Below are positions 61,494 through 64,000 of a stretch of 64,000 nt of DNA, piece after piece. Position 1 is the first letter of the stretch. The number at the start of each line of letters is the position of its first letter. The notes under the pieces are model-generated. The model had not been told where the DNA came from and did not search any database. It saw only the letters and a list, made by a program, of their open reading frames with translations. This stretch comes from Stenotrophomonas maltophilia (lineage in GTDB: Bacteria > Pseudomonadota > Gammaproteobacteria > Xanthomonadales > Xanthomonadaceae). The stretch is taken from NCBI RefSeq assembly GCF_025642255.1, contig NZ_CP106759.1, forward strand, positions 2,321,501-2,385,500, given 5' to 3'. The translations under genes and the position numbers were made by a program.

Positions 61494-62927
61494 TCAGGGG
61501 GCCGACGGCGCATCGGCCGCCTGCGTCGGGGAAGGAAGAGGGTCGACCAGGCCGAACAGTCGCTGCTGGTTGTCGGCCACGCCGAGCAACAGCACCGGCT
61601 CGGCCTGGCGGTCAAGCTGTGCGCGGGCCAGTGCCAGCTGCGCCAACGGCAGCACCGGGCCCAGTTCGCCTGCGCTGATCGCCAGCGCCAGGCTCTGCGG
61701 ACTGAAGTCCAGGTCGGGAGCCAGCGACGCCGTGATGGCGGCGGCATCGACCATCAGATCGCCCCGGTGATCGGCATCATGCAGCACGAACTGGGCCTGT
61801 GCGCCCTCCAGGCCCAGCGTCTGCTGCCACTGCGCAGCGAGCGTCGCCAGCTGACGGCGCTGTTCGGCCGGCCGGGTTGCCTCGATCTGCTCGGCGCGTA
61901 CCAGTTGCGGGCGCCACAGCCGCGCGTCGCCTTCATGGGCAACGCCCCGGCTCGCCAGCAGGACGCCGGCAGCACCCTCGCCCGGTATGCGGCCATCCGG
62001 ATTCTGTGCGGTTGCCAGCACACCGGAGGACTGCCATGAGGAAACGATGGCGGCATCGATCGAAGAAGACGCGGACACCAGCAGGTGCCAGCGTGGCTCG
62101 CCCTGATCCAGTGCGTCGATCACCCGTTGCAGGTGCGGCCACACCTCGCGTGCGCCGTCCAGCGAGGTGACCCGGACATCGAAGCGGCGCGCATCGATGC
62201 CTGCCATCCGCGCCTGCTCCAGCAGCCATGTCTGCACCCAGGGGCGCAGCGCATCGGACCAACTGCCCGGCACCAGCAGCTCGACGCTCAGTACGTTCTC
62301 CACGCGCTGTTCGTCGCGACGCCGCAGACCGGCCACCACCACTTCCTCGGAAGCCATGATTTCCGGCAGCGCCGCGGATGCTGCCTCCAGCAGTTCCTCC
62401 AGCACCGGCTGCAGCAGGGCAAGCGCACGCCGTTCGTGGGCTGCGGTGTCGATGCCGTCCTGACGGGCCTGCAGCACCAGGAACTCATCGAGGTCCTGCG
62501 CCGCGCTCATGCGCACCGGCAGGTTGTAGTTGTCGCGGAAGCGGCCATCGAGCGTCGGACGCGGCGGCGCAGCGGCAGCAGCCAGCCATGATTGGGCATC
62601 CAGATCCACACCCAGCCTGAGGCCACCGGCAATCAACGCCACCGATGGCGGCACCATCACCTTCGTCGCGACCGCTTCGCCTTTGCCCTTGGTCGGCTCC
62701 CCATCGTTGGCCGCAGCCTTGTCCAGCGCCGCATCGACGCCACGGCGCGCGGCGCCACGCAGCATGAAGCCGGCACCGCTCAGGCCGACGGGCAGCAGGC
62801 CCAGGTAGGCCAGCATCTGCATGCCGGTCGGTACCGTGCCGCTGTTGCGCCAGTAGAGAATCGTCGCGCCCCAGGTGGCGACGAAGATCATCACCACCGA
62901 AGCTGCTTTGCCCAGCCATCCTGCCAT
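61494..62927 (-). CDS. T6SS-linked membrane protein with ketosynthase/thiolase-like motif
   Basis: The 477-residue protein starts with two transmembrane helices (about residues 8-25 and 36-56), then a cytoplasmic or periplasmic region. Residues around 300-340 read LLVSASSSIDAAIVSSWQSS, then NPDGRIPGEGAAGVLLA. The latter resembles the conserved GEGAA loop of beta-ketoacyl synthases and thiolases. The upstream part (about 110-290) does not show a catalytic Cys motif, so enzyme activity is doubtful. It sits 16 bases before tssM and is probably part of the T6SS operon. Family name unknown to me. Confidence 0.75.
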   Translation of the reverse strand: MAGWLGKAASVVMIFVATWGATILYWRNSGTVPTGMQMLAYLGLLPVGLSGAGFMLRGAARRGVDAALDKAAANDGEPTKGKGEAVATKVMVPPSVALIAGGLRLGVDLDAQSWLAAAAAPPRPTLDGRFRDNYNLPVRMSAAQDLDEFLVLQARQDGIDTAAHERRALALLQPVLEELLEAASAALPEIMASEEVVVAGLRRRDEQRVENVLSVELLVPGSWSDALRPWVQTWLLEQARMAGIDARRFDVRVTSLDGAREVWPHLQRVIDALDQGEPRWHLLVSASSSIDAAIVSSWQSSGVLATAQNPDGRIPGEGAAGVLLASRGVAHEGDARLWRPQLVRAEQIEATRPAEQRRQLATLAAQWQQTLGLEGAQAQFVLHDADHRGDLMVDAAAITASLAPDLDFSPQSLALAISAGELGPVLPLAQLALARAQLDRQAEPVLLLGVADNQQRLFGLVDPLPSPTQAADAPSAP

Positions 62928-62969
62928 CAGTTGCCCTGCTCCATGCGCTGCTCCTGTCGACCGCGCAGG

Positions 62970-63230
62970 TCAACGCAGACCGGTCATGGCCTGTGAAGCG
63001 ACCAGCGTCGCTCCACACGCGGTGCGGTCGCCGTCGCGCGCCACCGGCTGACCGTCGATGAGCACTGTCGCGTCGCCACTGACAATGGTGGTGGCGCCGT
63101 GCACGGCGCACAACGCACGATCACCGACGCGCGCCACCGGCCTGCCATTGATGTCGGTCTGTCCGGTGCCCGCCACCACGGTCCCTCCGTGGCTGAGCGG
63201 GTCACCGACGACGATAAACGGTCGTGCCAT
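62970..63230 (-). CDS. PAAR spike-tip protein
   Basis: The 86-residue protein is a stand-alone PAAR domain: VVGDPLSHGGTVVAGTGQ, RPVARVGDRALCAVHG and GQPVARDGDRTACGATLVAS. PAAR proteins sharpen the VgrG spike and carry a zinc site made of His and Cys residues, here likely H14, C41, H44 and C72. No effector domain is fused. It is 42 bases upstream of the membrane protein gene. Confidence 0.92.
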   Translation of the reverse strand: MARPFIVVGDPLSHGGTVVAGTGQTDINGRPVARVGDRALCAVHGATTIVSGDATVLIDGQPVARDGDRTACGATLVASQAMTGLR

Positions 63231-63335
63231 CCATCATGCTCCTTGATCCATGTGTGACCCGGCGTTCCATCGCCCCCCGGTTCCCCCGACGACGCAGGCC
63301 ATCGGCGTAACCATACCAGTACCGCCGTGCGGTTA

Positions 63336-64000
63336 TCACCCTTGACGGGACAGTTCCTCGCGCTTTGCCACCCGGGCGGCGCGGCAGCGGTCCGTCATTT
63401 CCACGTGAACATAGTCCTTGATGCTCCGCCAGTTTCCGCCCCAGTCCAGGCCCGCCTGTTCAGCCAGCTCGCCGTACAGGAAGTACCCACGCCGGGTCCA
63501 CGGATCTTCCATGTCCCATTGCAGCTTGCCATCGCGGATGGGTGCGCTGTCCACGCCCAGCCCATACTGGTGGCAGCTCTGCCAGGCACCGGCCCGGGTC
63601 GCCTTGCCACCGGCCATCAGTTCGGCCTGCCGCTGCGGACTGCGATAGCCTTCGATCAGCACCATTTCGTAACCGTACTGGCGTCGCATCACCTCATAGA
63701 TGGCCAGCACGCGCTGCTGCAGATCGGGATCGATCTGACCCCATTTGCGATCAGCCGTGACGATTTCAGGCCGCAGACGACGCACTTCGGCAGTGGTGAA
63801 CACCTCCGGCGGCGGCGGCGGTGGCGGCGTCAGCCGCTCCCCGCGTAGCAGCTGGGCGACCATCGAACTCGATTCCGCCAGATCATCGCCCCTGAAATCC
63901 TCCAGCACCACGGTCTGCCGCGTGACGAATATCACAATTGGAGGAATCAGCAGCAACGCTGCGGCGACAACCAGAATGAGCCAGTGGCGCCGCAGTGCGC
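63336..64000 (-). CDS. M15-family peptidase, 5' end outside window
   Basis: The frame is open to the right edge and encodes more than 220 residues. It begins with a hydrophobic anchor (WLILVVAAALLLIPPIVIF), then a Pro-rich linker, then an M15/VanY-like peptidase domain. Zinc ligands are visible in SCHQYGLGVD (His and Asp) and in DYVHVEM (His), with LIEGYRSPQRQAELM as the substrate-binding part. This fits CwlK-type L-Ala-D-Glu or VanY-like peptidases that cut peptidoglycan stems. The TTG at 63956 is not needed as start, since coding continues upstream. Next to PAAR and TssM it may open the cell wall for T6SS assembly, as reported for TagX of Acinetobacter. Confidence 0.8.
   Translation of the reverse strand, partial: ALRRHWLILVVAAALLLIPPIVIFVTRQTVVLEDFRGDDLAESSSMVAQLLRGERLTPPPPPPPEVFTTAEVRRLRPEIVTADRKWGQIDPDLQQRVLAIYEVMRRQYGYEMVLIEGYRSPQRQAELMAGGKATRAGAWQSCHQYGLGVDSAPIRDGKLQWDMEDPWTRRGYFLYGELAEQAGLDWGGNWRSIKDYVHVEMTDRCRAARVAKREELSRQG

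Noticed and set aside
57779-61678. Open frame of about 1300 codons antisense to tssM
   Set aside because: The minus-strand product is an unmistakable TssM; the plus-strand translation is low-complexity and matches nothing.

Overview
The window reads as chromosomal DNA of a high-GC gammaproteobacterium of the Xanthomonadaceae, most likely Stenotrophomonas. The main clues are a pair of inverted palindromes starting with GTAG at 4682-4742, which fit the SMAG repeat family of Stenotrophomonas maltophilia, together with Xanthomonad-type gene families and GC-rich codon use on both strands. I saw no rRNA, tRNA, insertion sequence, integrase or CRISPR array.

Layout. 1-2353: end of a Tad/Flp pilus locus (a DUF3613-like tail and a TadG-like protein). 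2452-4640: small exported proteins and a chloroperoxidase-type hydrolase. 4746-11106 (minus): a tightly coupled six-gene operon of AraC regulator, YcaC-like isochorismatase-family hydrolase, DoxX, Tat-exported amidohydrolase, AlgE-like outer-membrane porin and MFS exporter. 11185-15289: a small membrane protein and a propeller-sensor kinase/NarL regulator pair. 15312-17546: an MFS exporter with a divergent LysR regulator. 17527-31510 (minus): a type I secretion operon for a giant BapA/LapA-like adhesin of about 3126 residues (adhesin, TolC, ABC exporter, HlyD adaptor, all genes overlapping). 32101-36038: a metal-dependent amidohydrolase, an ankyrin protein, a divergent LysR regulator and a secreted protein with a possible chorismate-lyase fold. 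36147-40460: a TonB-dependent receptor, a GNAT-like protein and a CDP-diacylglycerol pyrophosphatase-like protein.

40517-64000 is type VI secretion (T6SS). Two co-directional cassettes have the same order, VgrG - DUF4123 adaptor - DUF3304 protein - Tle1 (DUF2235) phospholipase. Between them lie three unassigned exported proteins, two of which are paralogues of each other. Beyond a divergent tssA comes a minus-strand structural block: M15-type peptidase (cut by the window end), PAAR, a membrane protein with a ketosynthase/thiolase-like motif, TssM, TagF and an OmpA-like protein. The sheath, baseplate and ClpV genes are not in the window and probably lie beyond position 64000.

How the genes work together. 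VgrG and PAAR would form the spike tip, the DUF4123 proteins would load the Tle1 lipases, and the DUF3304 proteins are the likely immunity partners. TssA, TssM, TagF and the OmpA-like protein belong to assembly, control and anchoring. The adhesin operon would export a surface biofilm protein. The six-gene operon looks like an inducible uptake, hydrolysis and efflux unit for an unknown organic compound.
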